Assembly: GCA_963824415.1 (NCBI GenBank)
Contig: CAWGPM010000005.1
Span: forward strand, 372,001 to 436,000
DNA length: 64,000 nt
Origin: JABDQA01 sp963824415
GTDB taxonomy: Bacteria > Desulfobacterota > Desulfobulbia > Desulfobulbales > Desulfocapsaceae
Direction: 5' to 3'
How positions within the stretch are numbered: position 1 is the stretch's first letter; each line of letters opens with the position of its first letter. This document shows, one piece after another, positions 1-8,747 of the stretch. Below the pieces are notes generated by a model that saw only the letters and a list, made by a program, of their open reading frames with translations, was not told the DNA's origin and did not search any database. The translations under genes and the position numbers were made by a program.

Positions 1-1
1 T

Positions 2-544
2 ATCAGCCATCTCCCGTCCGCCGGCGAGATCGTTTTCTTCGATCGCAGCTGGTATAACCGGGCCATGGTCGAGCCGGTTATGGGGTTTTGCACTGACGAG
101 CAGAACAAACGGTTTCTCAAGGACGTACCGCAGCTTGAAGAACTGATCGTCAAAGACGGTATCAAGCTGTTCAAATTCTATTTTTCTGTCTCCAAAGAGG
201 TGCAAAAAGAGCGCTTCGATACCCGCCGGCTGGATCCGCTCAAGCAGTACAAACTTTCGCCGGTGGACAATCTTGCCCAGAAATACTGGGATCAATATTC
301 GCTGCGCAAATTCCAGATGCTGCAGGAGACCAACCGGACCATGGCCCCGTGGACCATCTTTCGCTCTGACAATAAGAAAATGGCCCGGATCAACTGTATC
401 CGCTACGTGCTGAACCAGCTCGATTACGAAGGAAAGCTGCCGGCCGAGGAACTCAAGCCGGATAAGGACATCGTGGTGTCAGGCATTGACGAGCTGCGGC
501 ATATGGAAGAGTATTTGATGAAGCCTGACAAGCTGCATGGTTGA
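2..544 (+). CDS. ppk2: Polyphosphate kinase 2 (PPK2), 3' part
   Basis: PPK2 enzymes transfer phosphate between polyphosphate and nucleotides in the cytoplasm. The window begins inside the gene: the frame is open from base 2 and reads straight into the family motif FFDRSWYNRAMVEPVMGFC, then continues to a TGA at 542-544, giving about 180 C-terminal residues. The ATG at 65 lies inside this motif and is not the start. Conserved family blocks seen are the DRSWYNR segment, FYFSVSKEVQKERF and RLDPLKQYKLSPVD, followed by the late MAPWTIFRSDNKKMARIN block. The P-loop lies upstream, outside the window. The gene converges on the PII-like gene that ends at 580. Whether it favours ADP or GDP/AMP cannot be judged from this part. 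Confidence 0.9.
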   Translation: MSHLPSAGEIVFFDRSWYNRAMVEPVMGFCTDEQNKRFLKDVPQLEELIVKDGIKLFKFYFSVSKEVQKERFDTRRLDPLKQYKLSPVDNLAQKYWDQYSLRKFQMLQETNRTMAPWTIFRSDNKKMARINCIRYVLNQLDYEGKLPAEELKPDKDIVVSGIDELRHMEEYLMKPDKLHG

Positions 545-550
545 GAGATA

Positions 551-566
551 TCCCCCCGCTGGGGGA
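551..566. terminator. Short GC-rich hairpin between convergent genes
   Basis: A 6-bp stem (TCCCCC with GGGGGA) and a 4-nt loop sit in the 35-nt gap between the convergent ppk2 and PII-like genes. The following T-rich stretch is weak (CGTTCTTC), so this is only a possible bidirectional terminator. Confidence 0.35.
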
Positions 567-579
567 CGTTCTTCATCGG

Positions 580-918
580 TTATTTTCCTTCGGCAATGGC
601 GTTGAGCTGGCTTTCCAGCCCGATCACCTGCTCAACAGGCATGACGAAGGCTATCCCGGTACCCGGCCTGTTGAACTCTCCGGCAATTCTGATGGCCTGG
701 AGCACCGGTTCCACCGAGTGTTCGCCGAGCAGGAACATGATAATGTCGGTCTGCGCTTCAAGGGTCAGGCCGAAAAACGTTTTCGCCTCCCTGATTCCGG
801 TCCCGCGCGCTGGAATGATGGTCGCCCCGGTCGCTCCGCTCTCTTTGCCCGCATCGACCACGGCATCGGTATAGTCGGGTTTGACACTGGCCAAGATCAG
901 TTTAAATTTCATCTTCAT
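580..918 (-). CDS. PII-like regulatory protein (divergent P-II family)
   Basis: A 112-residue protein of P-II size and fold pattern: an N-terminal KFKLILASVKPDYTDAVVDA strand-helix, a central ATGATIIPARGTG segment and a C-terminal GTGIAFVMPVEQVIGL strand. P-II proteins are trimeric sensors of nucleotides or small effectors that bind and control transporters or enzymes. The T-loop is short and lacks the Tyr that is uridylylated in GlnB/GlnK, so this is not a canonical nitrogen PII. The ATG overlaps the stop of the upstream membrane gene (ATGA), so it is translationally coupled to two DUF1538 proteins. I infer that it gates them. An open frame extends upstream into the neighbour, but the coupled ATG at 916-918 is the sensible start. 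Confidence 0.8.
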   Translation of the reverse strand: MKMKFKLILASVKPDYTDAVVDAGKESGATGATIIPARGTGIREAKTFFGLTLEAQTDIIMFLLGEHSVEPVLQAIRIAGEFNRPGTGIAFVMPVEQVIGLESQLNAIAEGK

Positions 919-1715
919 TCTCCCTGCTGCATTGAGGATCTGCTCTTCTTCATAAGTCTGAGCGTTCGCCACTCGGTAAATTGCGCATAGGCCATCACCG
1001 AAATAATAGGAAACAGGCTGGCAAAGGCAATCAGGCCGAAACCATCGATTGCCGGATCCCGGCCTGGAACTGTTTTGGCCAGGCCGAGGCCCAGCGCTGT
1101 GACGATCGGCACGGTCACCGTTGAAGTCGTTACCCCGCCGGAATCGTAGGCCAGAGCGATAATCTTTTTCGGGGCAAAGATGGTCTGTACAATAACAATA
1201 AGATAACCAGCCAGAATATATAAATAAAGAGGTGTTCCTGTAACGATTCTGAAACACCCCAGGCTGATACCGAAGGCCACGCCGATGGCCACAACAATGC
1301 GCAATCCCGATTTATCTATGGTGCCGGCCGATACATCACCGGCTTTAATGGCAACTGCGAGCAGAGACGGTTCGGCAATGGTCGTGGCAAAGCCGATCAA
1401 CGCGGCAAACAGATAAATCCAGCCGTACTCGGTCCAGTCCGCGCTCAGGTACTCTACCCCGAGATCGACGATGAATGAGGGATCTGAAAGCTGCTTGGCC
1501 ATCGCTTCACCGACCGGAAACAGCGCCTTCTCAAGCCCCATCAGAAACAGACTCAGGCCGAGCAGTACATGAACCACCCCGATCAGCACGCTTTTCAGGC
1601 GGGGAATCTGCTGCCGCAGAACGGCCAATTGAAAAAACAGAATTATGATGACAATCGGCGCCACATCGCGCAGGGTAAACAACAGGGTGGAGCCGAATTC
1701 GCTGATAAAATTCAT
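915..1715 (-). CDS. DUF1538 membrane protein, second copy
   Basis: A hydrophobic protein of 266 residues with about seven membrane segments. Two blocks match the neighbouring gene closely: AEPSLLAVAIKAGD in the first half and GGVTTSTVTVP followed by VTALGLG in the second. These mark the DUF1538 family, whose transported substrate I do not know. The start is set by a GAGGAG ribosome site 7 nt before the ATG at 1713-1715; the TTG at 1728-1730 is less likely. It lies 11 nt after the first DUF1538 gene and overlaps the PII-like gene by 4 nt. DUF1538 units also occur as tandem halves of one chain, so this pair looks like a split version. Confidence 0.8.
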   Translation of the reverse strand: MNFISEFGSTLLFTLRDVAPIVIIILFFQLAVLRQQIPRLKSVLIGVVHVLLGLSLFLMGLEKALFPVGEAMAKQLSDPSFIVDLGVEYLSADWTEYGWIYLFAALIGFATTIAEPSLLAVAIKAGDVSAGTIDKSGLRIVVAIGVAFGISLGCFRIVTGTPLYLYILAGYLIVIVQTIFAPKKIIALAYDSGGVTTSTVTVPIVTALGLGLAKTVPGRDPAIDGFGLIAFASLFPIISVMAYAQFTEWRTLRLMKKSRSSMQQGE

Positions 1716-1726
1716 GGCCCCGCTCC

Positions 1727-2494
1727 TCAATGAAAGATGATAATACCGTAGCCCATCACGAAAATCATAGGCAACAGGGAAGCCATGGCGATCAACCCGA
1801 AACCGTCTACCAGTGGGTTGCGCCCCTTGATGATGGTCGCCAGGCCAACGCCAAGAGCAGTCACCAGCGGCACGGTAACGGTTGAGGTGGTGACGCCGCC
1901 GGCATCGTACGCAATGCCGATAATTTCTTTAGGAGCAAATGGGGTGATTGCCATCACACAGCAGTAGCCACCGATTATCAGATAGTGGATAGGATAGCCT
2001 TTCAGGATTCTAAATACTCCGATGACAATGGCCAGGCCAACAGAAAACGCCACCGATAGCCTGAGGCCAAAGCTATAGGAACCAAGAGAGTCCTGGGTCG
2101 AGTCAATGAGTTGAGAGGCGGCCGCTATATCGGCCGATTTTGCAGCCACCGCGATCAGCGAGGGCTCGGCAAAGGTGGTAGTGAATCCAAGACCGAAGGC
2201 AAACAACAGAAGCCAGAAGACCGAACCTTTTCTGGCCAGAGCACCGGCCAGCGAATCGCCGACCGGAAACAGTCCGGTTTCAAGGCCCTGCACGAAGAGC
2301 GACAACCCTATCACGACCAGCAGGGTGCCAAACAGAATATCGGCAACGTTGGGGAGCGGTTCGCGGATAACCGCGATTTGGAAAAACGCTATGACGACAA
2401 TGATCGGCAGAAGATCGATAAACGAACTACGCAGCCTGGAATAAGCACCCCCGATGACCAGCAGCGTAGTACGTTTACTGGGAAATCTACTCAA
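1727..2494 (-). CDS. DUF1538 membrane protein, first copy
   Basis: A multi-pass membrane protein of 255 residues with about seven hydrophobic segments. It has the same signature as its downstream neighbour: FTTTFAEPSLIAVAAKSAD and GGVTTSTVTVP followed by VTALGVG. No ATG exists early in the frame. The best start is the TTG at 2492-2494, which overlaps the secA stop codon, implying coupling to secA. Function is unknown; the repeated polar GGVTTSTVTVP segment could line a substrate path, which is an inference. The PII-like partner downstream suggests an ion or metabolite transporter under allosteric control. Confidence 0.75.
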   Translation of the reverse strand: MSRFPSKRTTLLVIGGAYSRLRSSFIDLLPIIVVIAFFQIAVIREPLPNVADILFGTLLVVIGLSLFVQGLETGLFPVGDSLAGALARKGSVFWLLLFAFGLGFTTTFAEPSLIAVAAKSADIAAASQLIDSTQDSLGSYSFGLRLSVAFSVGLAIVIGVFRILKGYPIHYLIIGGYCCVMAITPFAPKEIIGIAYDAGGVTTSTVTVPLVTALGVGLATIIKGRNPLVDGFGLIAMASLLPMIFVMGYGIIIFH

Positions 2495-5040
2495 TTCAGC
2501 TTACCGCAGCATTTCTTGAATTTTTTACCAGATCCACACGGGCAGGGGGCGTTCCTGCCGATTTTGTCACCTTCTCTCTTGATCGGTTCGGGACCCTTCG
2601 CTTCAGCCCCGGCGGCGCCTTTGTTGAGCTGCAATTCCTGCGCTTGGCGGCGGCGGCGCTCCTCTTCCATCCGCTCGACCTCATCCTCCTGAACCAGCCG
2701 GACACGCATCAGGGTTTTTATGGTCTGCAATTTCACTGTTTCAATCATGGTCATGAACAGATCGAAGGCTTCCTTCTTGTATTCGTTCAACGGGTTTTTC
2801 TGGCCATAGCCGCGCAGCCCGATTCCTTCTTTGAGGTGATCCATATTGAGCAGGTGTTCCTTCCAGTGACTGTCGACGATCTGCAGCAGGATAATTCGTT
2901 CGATCTGACGCTGGTTTTCGGCCCCGTTGATCTCTTCCTGTGCCTGGCCTGCCTTTGCGGCGACGTCCAAGACAGCTTCGCGCAAGGTGTCACCATTGAA
3001 ACTGCTCTTTTCGGCATCGGTCCAGTCCGGTTTCCGGCCAAATATCTCGAAGATCTGCCGCTCGCAATACTCCCAGTCCCAGTCCTTGGCGTCGATACGC
3101 TCCTGCGCCACTTCAGCGACCATAGAATCGACCAGTTCCTCGGTCATATCCTGCAGGACCTGCTGCAGATTGTCACCTTCGAGAACTTCCTGCCTCTGCT
3201 GGTAGATGACTTCGCGCTGCTTGTTCATCACGTCGTCATATTCCAACAGATGTTTACGGATATCGAAATGATGGCCTTCCACTTTACGCTGGGCATTCTC
3301 AATGGCCCGGGTAATCATGGTGTGTTCTATCGGCTCGTCTTCCTCCATCCCAAGTTTGTCCATGATTCCCGAAATCCTGCCGGATCCGAAGATGCGCAGC
3401 AGGTCATCCTCCAGCGACAGATAAAACCTGGACGAACCTGGGTCGCCTTGACGCCCGGAACGGCCGCGCAACTGGTTGTCGATCCGCCGGGATTCATGGC
3501 GGGAGGTTCCCAGTATATGAAGACCGCCGACCTCGACGACGCCTTCACCGAGCTTGATGTCGGTACCGCGGCCGGCCATATTGGTTGCTATGGTAACCTT
3601 GCCCAATTGTCCGGCCTGGGCAATGATCTCGGCCTCCCGCTCATGATGTTTGGCATTGAGCACTTCGTGCGGAACCTTTTCTTTTTTCAGCATGCGGGAG
3701 ATTTTCTCGGAGACATCGATCGAGATCGTGCCGACGAGCACCGGCTGGCCCTTCTTGTGCTTCTCGGTGATTTCCCTGATGACCGCCCGGTACTTGGCCT
3801 GCTCATTCTTGTAGATGACGTCGGCAAAATCCTTTCTGATCATCTCCATATGGGTGGGCAGCACCACCACGTCGAGGTCGTATATCTTCTTGAATTCCGG
3901 TGCCTCGGTATCGGCGGTACCAGTCATACCGGCCAGTTTGTCGTACATCCGGAAATAGTTCTGGAAGGTGATCGAGGCCAGCGTCTGGTTCTCCCGTTCG
4001 ATCTTCACATTTTCCTTGGCCTCCAGGGCCTGATGCAGACCGTCACTGTAGCGCCGGCCCTCCATGGTTCGCCCGGTGAACTCGTCAACGATCACCACCT
4101 GACCTTCCTTGACGATGTAATCCACATCACGTTTGAACAGGACATGAGCCTTGAGCGACTGATTGAGGTGATGCAGGTATTCGATATTGCGCGGGTCGTA
4201 GAGGTTTTCCAACTTGAGCAGCTTCTCGCCAAGCGCAATGCCCTCCTCGTTCAAGGAGACCTGGCGGCCTTTTTCGTCGACCAGATAATGCTCGTCGCGC
4301 TTGAACTTGCTCATGATCCCGTCGACGTTCTTATACAACTCCGTGGAAATGTCGGCCGGACCTGAGATGATCAGCGGAGTTCTTGCTTCGTCGATGAGAA
4401 TTGAGTCGACCTCGTCGACAATGGCGTAGTTGAATCCGCGCTGACAGAAATCGGCCAGGTCGAACTTCATATTGTCCCGCAGATAATCGAAGCCGAACTC
4501 GTTGTTGGTTCCGTAGGTCACATCGGCCTGATAGGCCTCCCGGCGCTGCTGGTCGCCCATATCATGAACGATACGGCCGACGCTCATCCCCAGAAACTGG
4601 TAGACCTGGCCCATCCACTCGGCATCGCGAGTGGCCAGATAATCGTTCACGGTGACCACGTGCACACCCTTGCCGGACAGGCTGTTCAGATAGACTGCCA
4701 GGGTCGAGGTCAGGGTTTTGCCCTCACCGGTCTTCATCTCGGCGATATTGCCGCGGTGCAACACGACGCCGCCCAGGAGCTGAACGTCGAAATGCCGCTC
4801 CCCGAGCACCCGGCGTGAGGCATCCCGCATGACCGCAAAACTTTCGGCGATCAGATCGTCCAACGGCTCGCCCTGGGCAACCCGTTGCTTGAATTCAACC
4901 GTCTTGCCAGCCAGGGCGGTGTCATCGAGTTGACTGACACTGCTCTCCAGCTCATTGATCCTGTTGACCAGAGGCTGAATCTGCTTGAGAACCCGTTCAT
5001 TCTTACTGCCGAATACTTTGGTGAGTACGTTTCCGATCAT
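2491..5040 (-). CDS. secA: Preprotein translocase ATPase SecA
   Basis: SecA is the ATPase motor that pushes unfolded secretory proteins through SecYEG at the inner membrane. The 849-residue length is usual. Visible motifs are Walker A MKTGEGKT at residues 102-109, the DEAD-like VDEVDSILIDEARTP block, the helicase NBD2 segments ATNMAGRGTDIKLG and QLRGRSGRQGDPGSS, and the C-terminal zinc/SecB-binding SEC-C motif with Cys833, Cys835, Cys844 and Cys845. The gene is followed without a gap by two DUF1538 genes and a PII-like gene, an unusual operon. No secM-like gene precedes it; a candidate promoter lies about 50-75 bp upstream. Confidence 0.98.
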   Translation of the reverse strand: MIGNVLTKVFGSKNERVLKQIQPLVNRINELESSVSQLDDTALAGKTVEFKQRVAQGEPLDDLIAESFAVMRDASRRVLGERHFDVQLLGGVVLHRGNIAEMKTGEGKTLTSTLAVYLNSLSGKGVHVVTVNDYLATRDAEWMGQVYQFLGMSVGRIVHDMGDQQRREAYQADVTYGTNNEFGFDYLRDNMKFDLADFCQRGFNYAIVDEVDSILIDEARTPLIISGPADISTELYKNVDGIMSKFKRDEHYLVDEKGRQVSLNEEGIALGEKLLKLENLYDPRNIEYLHHLNQSLKAHVLFKRDVDYIVKEGQVVIVDEFTGRTMEGRRYSDGLHQALEAKENVKIERENQTLASITFQNYFRMYDKLAGMTGTADTEAPEFKKIYDLDVVVLPTHMEMIRKDFADVIYKNEQAKYRAVIREITEKHKKGQPVLVGTISIDVSEKISRMLKKEKVPHEVLNAKHHEREAEIIAQAGQLGKVTIATNMAGRGTDIKLGEGVVEVGGLHILGTSRHESRRIDNQLRGRSGRQGDPGSSRFYLSLEDDLLRIFGSGRISGIMDKLGMEEDEPIEHTMITRAIENAQRKVEGHHFDIRKHLLEYDDVMNKQREVIYQQRQEVLEGDNLQQVLQDMTEELVDSMVAEVAQERIDAKDWDWEYCERQIFEIFGRKPDWTDAEKSSFNGDTLREAVLDVAAKAGQAQEEINGAENQRQIERIILLQIVDSHWKEHLLNMDHLKEGIGLRGYGQKNPLNEYKKEAFDLFMTMIETVKLQTIKTLMRVRLVQEDEVERMEEERRRRQAQELQLNKGAAGAEAKGPEPIKREGDKIGRNAPCPCGSGKKFKKCCGKLN

Positions 5041-5088
5041 CTTGGGTGGTGTATTTGAGGTGGAAGATTAATATCTGAGACGACCGGC

Positions 5089-5117
5089 ATACTAAGCATG
5101 ATTGGCTGATTTTGCAA
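5089..5117 (-). promoter_or_regulatory. Candidate sigma-70 promoter for secA
   Basis: Reading the minus strand, TTGCAA (5112-5117) and TAGTAT (5089-5094) are separated by 17 nt, upstream of the secA ATG at 5040. Both hexamers are close to consensus. This is seen by eye only. Confidence 0.45.
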
Positions 5118-5188
5118 TGATCCAATACCGATGCATCCCGTTACACCACGAGCAGCGGCAGCTTCTGAGGGGTTGAACAATGTCGAGG

Positions 5189-5668
5189 TCAAACATCTGC
5201 ACCGCTGTCATCCGGTTTTCTCTGGTACATCAGTGCTTCCTCGTCACAATCGGGAAACATCGAACAATTGATGCAGTCGCTCCAGATCTTGTGGGGCAGA
5301 TCTCTTTTGTCGATATCGGCAAAGCCAAGTTTTCGGAAAAATCCTGGCTGATAGGTTAGGGTAAATATCCTGGTGATACCGTAATCTACCGCTTCGACCA
5401 GGCAGGTCTCGACCAGTTGACTGCCGATGCCTCGGCCCCGGTCTTGATCGGTCACTGCTAGCGAGCGAATTTCAGCCAGATCTTCCCAGCAGATATGTAA
5501 AGAACAAACCCCGGCAATTGCCCCATTGTCCCCGTCATAGACGACAAAATCGCGCAGATGGTCGTACAGGGAACTGATCGATCTGCCCAACAGGAGTTTC
5601 TGGTCGGCATACCCCTGCAAAATTCGGTGAATCTGACGCACATCCGCCATCCGTGCCTTTCTTATCAT
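5189..5668 (-). CDS. GNAT N-acetyltransferase, ArgA-like
   Basis: A 159-residue single-domain GNAT enzyme. Acetyl-CoA binding motif A is DQDRGRGIGSQLV, preceded by the IRSLAV strand, followed by LTYQPGFFRKLGF. The C-terminal KIWSDCINCSMFPDCDEEAL block is, as I recall it, typical of the short ArgA-like (N-acetylglutamate synthase) enzymes found in Desulfobacterota and Geobacter relatives, which start arginine synthesis. The assignment to glutamate is therefore probable, not proven. The ATG at 5666-5668 is preferred over a TTG 12 nt upstream. It lies between secA and the short membrane protein gene, on the same strand. Confidence 0.75.
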   Translation of the reverse strand: MIRKARMADVRQIHRILQGYADQKLLLGRSISSLYDHLRDFVVYDGDNGAIAGVCSLHICWEDLAEIRSLAVTDQDRGRGIGSQLVETCLVEAVDYGITRIFTLTYQPGFFRKLGFADIDKRDLPHKIWSDCINCSMFPDCDEEALMYQRKPDDSGADV

Positions 5669-5707
5669 AGTGTTGCTCAATAGCTTAAGGTAGTGCGATC
5701 TAACGCA

Positions 5708-5947
5708 CTAGGGTTTGAGTTTTTTCTTCTCTTCGAGATGAATCACCGGTTGCTCCTGCTGCACCTGCCCCGCATCGAAGCCGGTGGATACCGGTGCTGA
5801 CGGCTTCAGCAGTGACTGACCGGCCCAGACACCGAAGAGAAACATCCATAGAAATACGCAGAAGCAGACGATCGCAATGGAACCGATCCCGCTGCGGGAC
5901 AGTTCGAATTTGATCTTGGGTTTGCGTCGCTTCTTCTGTACCGCCAT
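5708..5947 (-). CDS. Short single-pass membrane protein, possible truncated SPOR-type protein
   Basis: A 79-residue protein with a basic N-terminus (KKRRKPKIKFELSRSG), one membrane helix around residues 22-45 (IAIVCFCVFLWMFLFGVWAG) and a short charged tail ending in KKKLKP. The ATG lies 4 nt after the argS stop. The basic segment, the FxLSRxG pattern and the single helix ending in GVWAGQSLL resemble the N-terminus of the SPOR-domain division proteins often encoded right after argS in this bacterial group. The SPOR domain itself is absent, so this may be a truncated copy or an unrelated small membrane protein. Function is not assigned. Confidence 0.55.
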   Translation of the reverse strand: MAVQKKRRKPKIKFELSRSGIGSIAIVCFCVFLWMFLFGVWAGQSLLKPSAPVSTGFDAGQVQQEQPVIHLEEKKKLKP

Positions 5948-5951
5948 AAAT

Positions 5952-7610
5952 CTACATGCTCTGGGGGGCACTCAAGCCCAGGATTTTGAGCCCGTTACCG
6001 AGCACCGTCTGCAATCCGTCAACGAGACAGAGCCGGCTACGGCTCAGCTCCAGATCGTCTGAAATGACCTTGTGCTTGTTATAATAGCTGTGGAACTGGC
6101 CGGCAAGCTCCATCAGATAAAAAATCAACCGGTGCGGCTCGAGATCAAGGGCAGCACTCTCGATCAGCGTCGGAAACGAGGCCATCATTTTGAGCAGCTG
6201 AATTTCCTCGGGTTGATCGAGCAGCGACAGATCGGCCTGGCCGGCGGCCACCGGAGCAACTCCTTTTCCCTTCGCCTGCCTCAAAATAGAACTGAGCCTG
6301 GCATGCCCGTACTGGACATAATAGACCGGGTTATCCTGACTCTGACTGGTGGCAAGGTCAAGATCAAACTCCAGTTGGCTGTCGGGTTTGCGCATCATAA
6401 AGAAAAAACGGGCCACATCGACGCCAACCTCGTCCAGCAAATCATCCACCGTGACGAAGTTTGCTTTTCTAGTCGACATTTTGACCTGCTTGCCATCGCG
6501 CATCAGAGTAACGAACTGGTGCAGCACCACGGTGACTTGGGAGTCATCATAGCCCAGCGCCCTCACCCCGGCCAGCACATCAGGCACCGTGGCGATATGG
6601 TCCGAGCCGAGCACGTTGATCAGCCAGTCGAAGTTGCGTCTGAATTTTTCGCGGTGATAGGCAATGTCCGGCAGCCGGTAGGTGGGTTCACCCGAACTCT
6701 TGATGATCACCCGGTCGCTTTCCTGACCGAACTCGGTGGTTTTGAACCAGATAGCCCCGTCTTTTTCATACACAAGTCCTTTCTGCCTGAGCTCTTCGAC
6801 AACCGAATCGACATGGCCTTCACGATACAGCGACTGTTCATTGTAGTAGTTGTCGAAGATGATGGACATCCGCGCAAGGGTCGCCGAAATATCCTTGAAG
6901 ATCAATTGTTCAGCTTTTTCCTTGAAGGGCTCAACTTCGGGGGTATCGACCAGCCCATCGCCTACTTCATCGATCAGCTCCCGGGCGATGTCGTAGATGT
7001 ACTCCCCCTGATAACCGTCTTCGGGAAAGCTATGTTCGCGGCCAAGCAGTTCAAGATAGCGAGCCCGGGCCGATTCACCGAGCACACGCATCTGCCTGCC
7101 GGCATCGTTATAGTAATACTCGCGATAGACCCGATGACCGGTTGCCTCGAGCAACCTGGCGATGCCGTCGCCGAGAATAGCCTGACGCCCGTGTCCGATG
7201 GACAAGGGACCGGTCGGGTTGGCACTGACGAATTCGACCATGACCTGACGCTGCTGGCCGATCTCTGAGAGGCCGAAAGCTGCTCCGGCCGACTCCACCG
7301 AGACGATAACCTGCTGCCAGACCGAGGCTTTGATTCTCAGATTTACGAACCCGGGGCCGGCGATATCAAGCTGTTCGATTAACGCTTTATCTGCCCCGAG
7401 TTTGCCGATGAACAGCCCGGCGATCTCGCGGGGATTTTTCTTCTCGATACCGGCCAGCACCAAGGCGATATTGGTGGAGTAATCGCCCTGGTTTTCATGT
7501 TTGGGGACCTCTACGGTATATTTTCCAGTTCCCGTAGCGGACCAGAGACCTTCGTCGACACCTGCTGCAAAACATTGGTCAACGAGCTTTTTTACGCGTT
7601 CTCGAATCAT
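5952..7610 (-). CDS. argS: Arginyl-tRNA synthetase
   Basis: Charges tRNA-Arg with arginine in the cytoplasm. It has 552 residues, normal for class I ArgRS. Seen are the N-terminal tRNA additional domain, the HIGH-type signature in the variant form GPLSIGHGRQ, the downstream KMSTR loop (VKMSTRKANFVTVDDLL) and the C-terminal anticodon-binding domain ending LQTVLGNGLKILGLSAP. The ATG overlaps the alr stop by four bases (ATGA), so the two genes are translationally coupled. It is followed 4 nt later by the short membrane protein gene. Confidence 0.97.
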   Translation of the reverse strand: MIRERVKKLVDQCFAAGVDEGLWSATGTGKYTVEVPKHENQGDYSTNIALVLAGIEKKNPREIAGLFIGKLGADKALIEQLDIAGPGFVNLRIKASVWQQVIVSVESAGAAFGLSEIGQQRQVMVEFVSANPTGPLSIGHGRQAILGDGIARLLEATGHRVYREYYYNDAGRQMRVLGESARARYLELLGREHSFPEDGYQGEYIYDIARELIDEVGDGLVDTPEVEPFKEKAEQLIFKDISATLARMSIIFDNYYNEQSLYREGHVDSVVEELRQKGLVYEKDGAIWFKTTEFGQESDRVIIKSSGEPTYRLPDIAYHREKFRRNFDWLINVLGSDHIATVPDVLAGVRALGYDDSQVTVVLHQFVTLMRDGKQVKMSTRKANFVTVDDLLDEVGVDVARFFFMMRKPDSQLEFDLDLATSQSQDNPVYYVQYGHARLSSILRQAKGKGVAPVAAGQADLSLLDQPEEIQLLKMMASFPTLIESAALDLEPHRLIFYLMELAGQFHSYYNKHKVISDDLELSRSRLCLVDGLQTVLGNGLKILGLSAPQSM

Positions 7611-8743
7611 AGCTGCTCAATGATAAATCGCTTGTTGTTATTGCCCAGCGCACAGAGGATTTCATAGCTGATGGTTTCACCCCAGCCGCCTATCTCATCG
7701 GCGTCGATGCAGTCATCCCCCTGATGGCCAAGCAGTACCACATCTTCGCCGGCTGTGACACCTTCTATTGCGGTGATATCAACCATGCACATATTCATAC
7801 AGATACGTCCCAGCACCGGCGCCCGCTGGCCTCTGACAAGGACTTCAGCCCGATTGGACATAAGCCTGAAATAGCCGTCACTATAGCCAATCGGCAAAAC
7901 GGCGATGCGGGTGTCCCGCTCGCAGATATAGGTGTGGCCGTAACTGATGCCACTGCCCGCTGCAACCTGTTTAACCTGTACTACCCTGGTGTGGCAGCTC
8001 ATCGCAGGCTTCAAGCCGTCCAGGCCATGGCGCGCTCTGCCCGGCGCACCATCGGGATAATAGCCGTACAGGGAGATGCCTGCCCTGACCAAATCCCCGT
8101 GCGTCTGAGGAAAATAGAAAATCCCGCCCGAATTGCAGATCGAGTAAGAAAAGGGCGCTGTGCTCCCCGCTGACCGAACCGGCGGCGACTCTATTGAAGC
8201 CAGCAGCCGGTAGGCCTGGAGGCTATGATCTGAGTCGGGTTCGTCACTGTTCGGATAATGGCTGATCACACCCTGCAGATTGACCGCCAGAGTGGTGCAG
8301 CTTTCCAGGATCTTGCCAACCTCGGCAGGATCATAACCAAGCCTGCCCATGCCGCTGTCGACCTTGAGATAGATCGGCATCTTCTGGCCCCTGCGGCGCC
8401 CCAGCGAGGCGATACGTTTGAGATCTTCTGTATTGAAGACCACCGGGGTCAGCCGGTGGGAGAGCAGATAATCAACATCACGGTGATCAACTCCGACGAA
8501 AACCAGGATATCACCATCACAGCCGCCTTCTCTCAGTGCCACCCCTTCATCGAGATCGGCCACACCAAAACTGCTGCAGCCGCTGTCTGCAAAAATCTCA
8601 GAAGCTCTGAGCATATCATGGCCATAGGCGTCGCTTTTTACCATGGCCATAACCCTGACATCAGGGCTGACCCTGCTGCTGACATAGCTGTAGTTATGCG
8701 CCAGTGCAGCACCATCGATAAATATGCGATTGAAAGGATGCAT
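7607..8743 (-). CDS. alr: Alanine racemase
   Basis: A PLP enzyme that makes D-alanine for peptidoglycan. The 378-residue length fits the family. The PLP lysine is Lys36 in AMVKSDAYGHD, and the catalytic tyrosine lies in SGISYGHTYICERDTRIAV. The GRICMNMCMVDIT block near the C-terminal domain is also typical. It starts 4 nt after the small membrane gene upstream and overlaps argS by 4 nt, forming a run of cell-wall and translation genes on the minus strand. Confidence 0.96.
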   Translation of the reverse strand: MHPFNRIFIDGAALAHNYSYVSSRVSPDVRVMAMVKSDAYGHDMLRASEIFADSGCSSFGVADLDEGVALREGGCDGDILVFVGVDHRDVDYLLSHRLTPVVFNTEDLKRIASLGRRRGQKMPIYLKVDSGMGRLGYDPAEVGKILESCTTLAVNLQGVISHYPNSDEPDSDHSLQAYRLLASIESPPVRSAGSTAPFSYSICNSGGIFYFPQTHGDLVRAGISLYGYYPDGAPGRARHGLDGLKPAMSCHTRVVQVKQVAAGSGISYGHTYICERDTRIAVLPIGYSDGYFRLMSNRAEVLVRGQRAPVLGRICMNMCMVDITAIEGVTAGEDVVLLGHQGDDCIDADEIGGWGETISYEILCALGNNNKRFIIEQL

Positions 8744-8747
8744 GATC

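Noticed and set aside
2644..4365. Long open frames on the plus strand opposite secA, and similar ones opposite uvrB (12530-14257) and the large PBP (41570-43450).
   Set aside because: They are antisense shadows of clearly conserved genes, with no family resemblance of their own.
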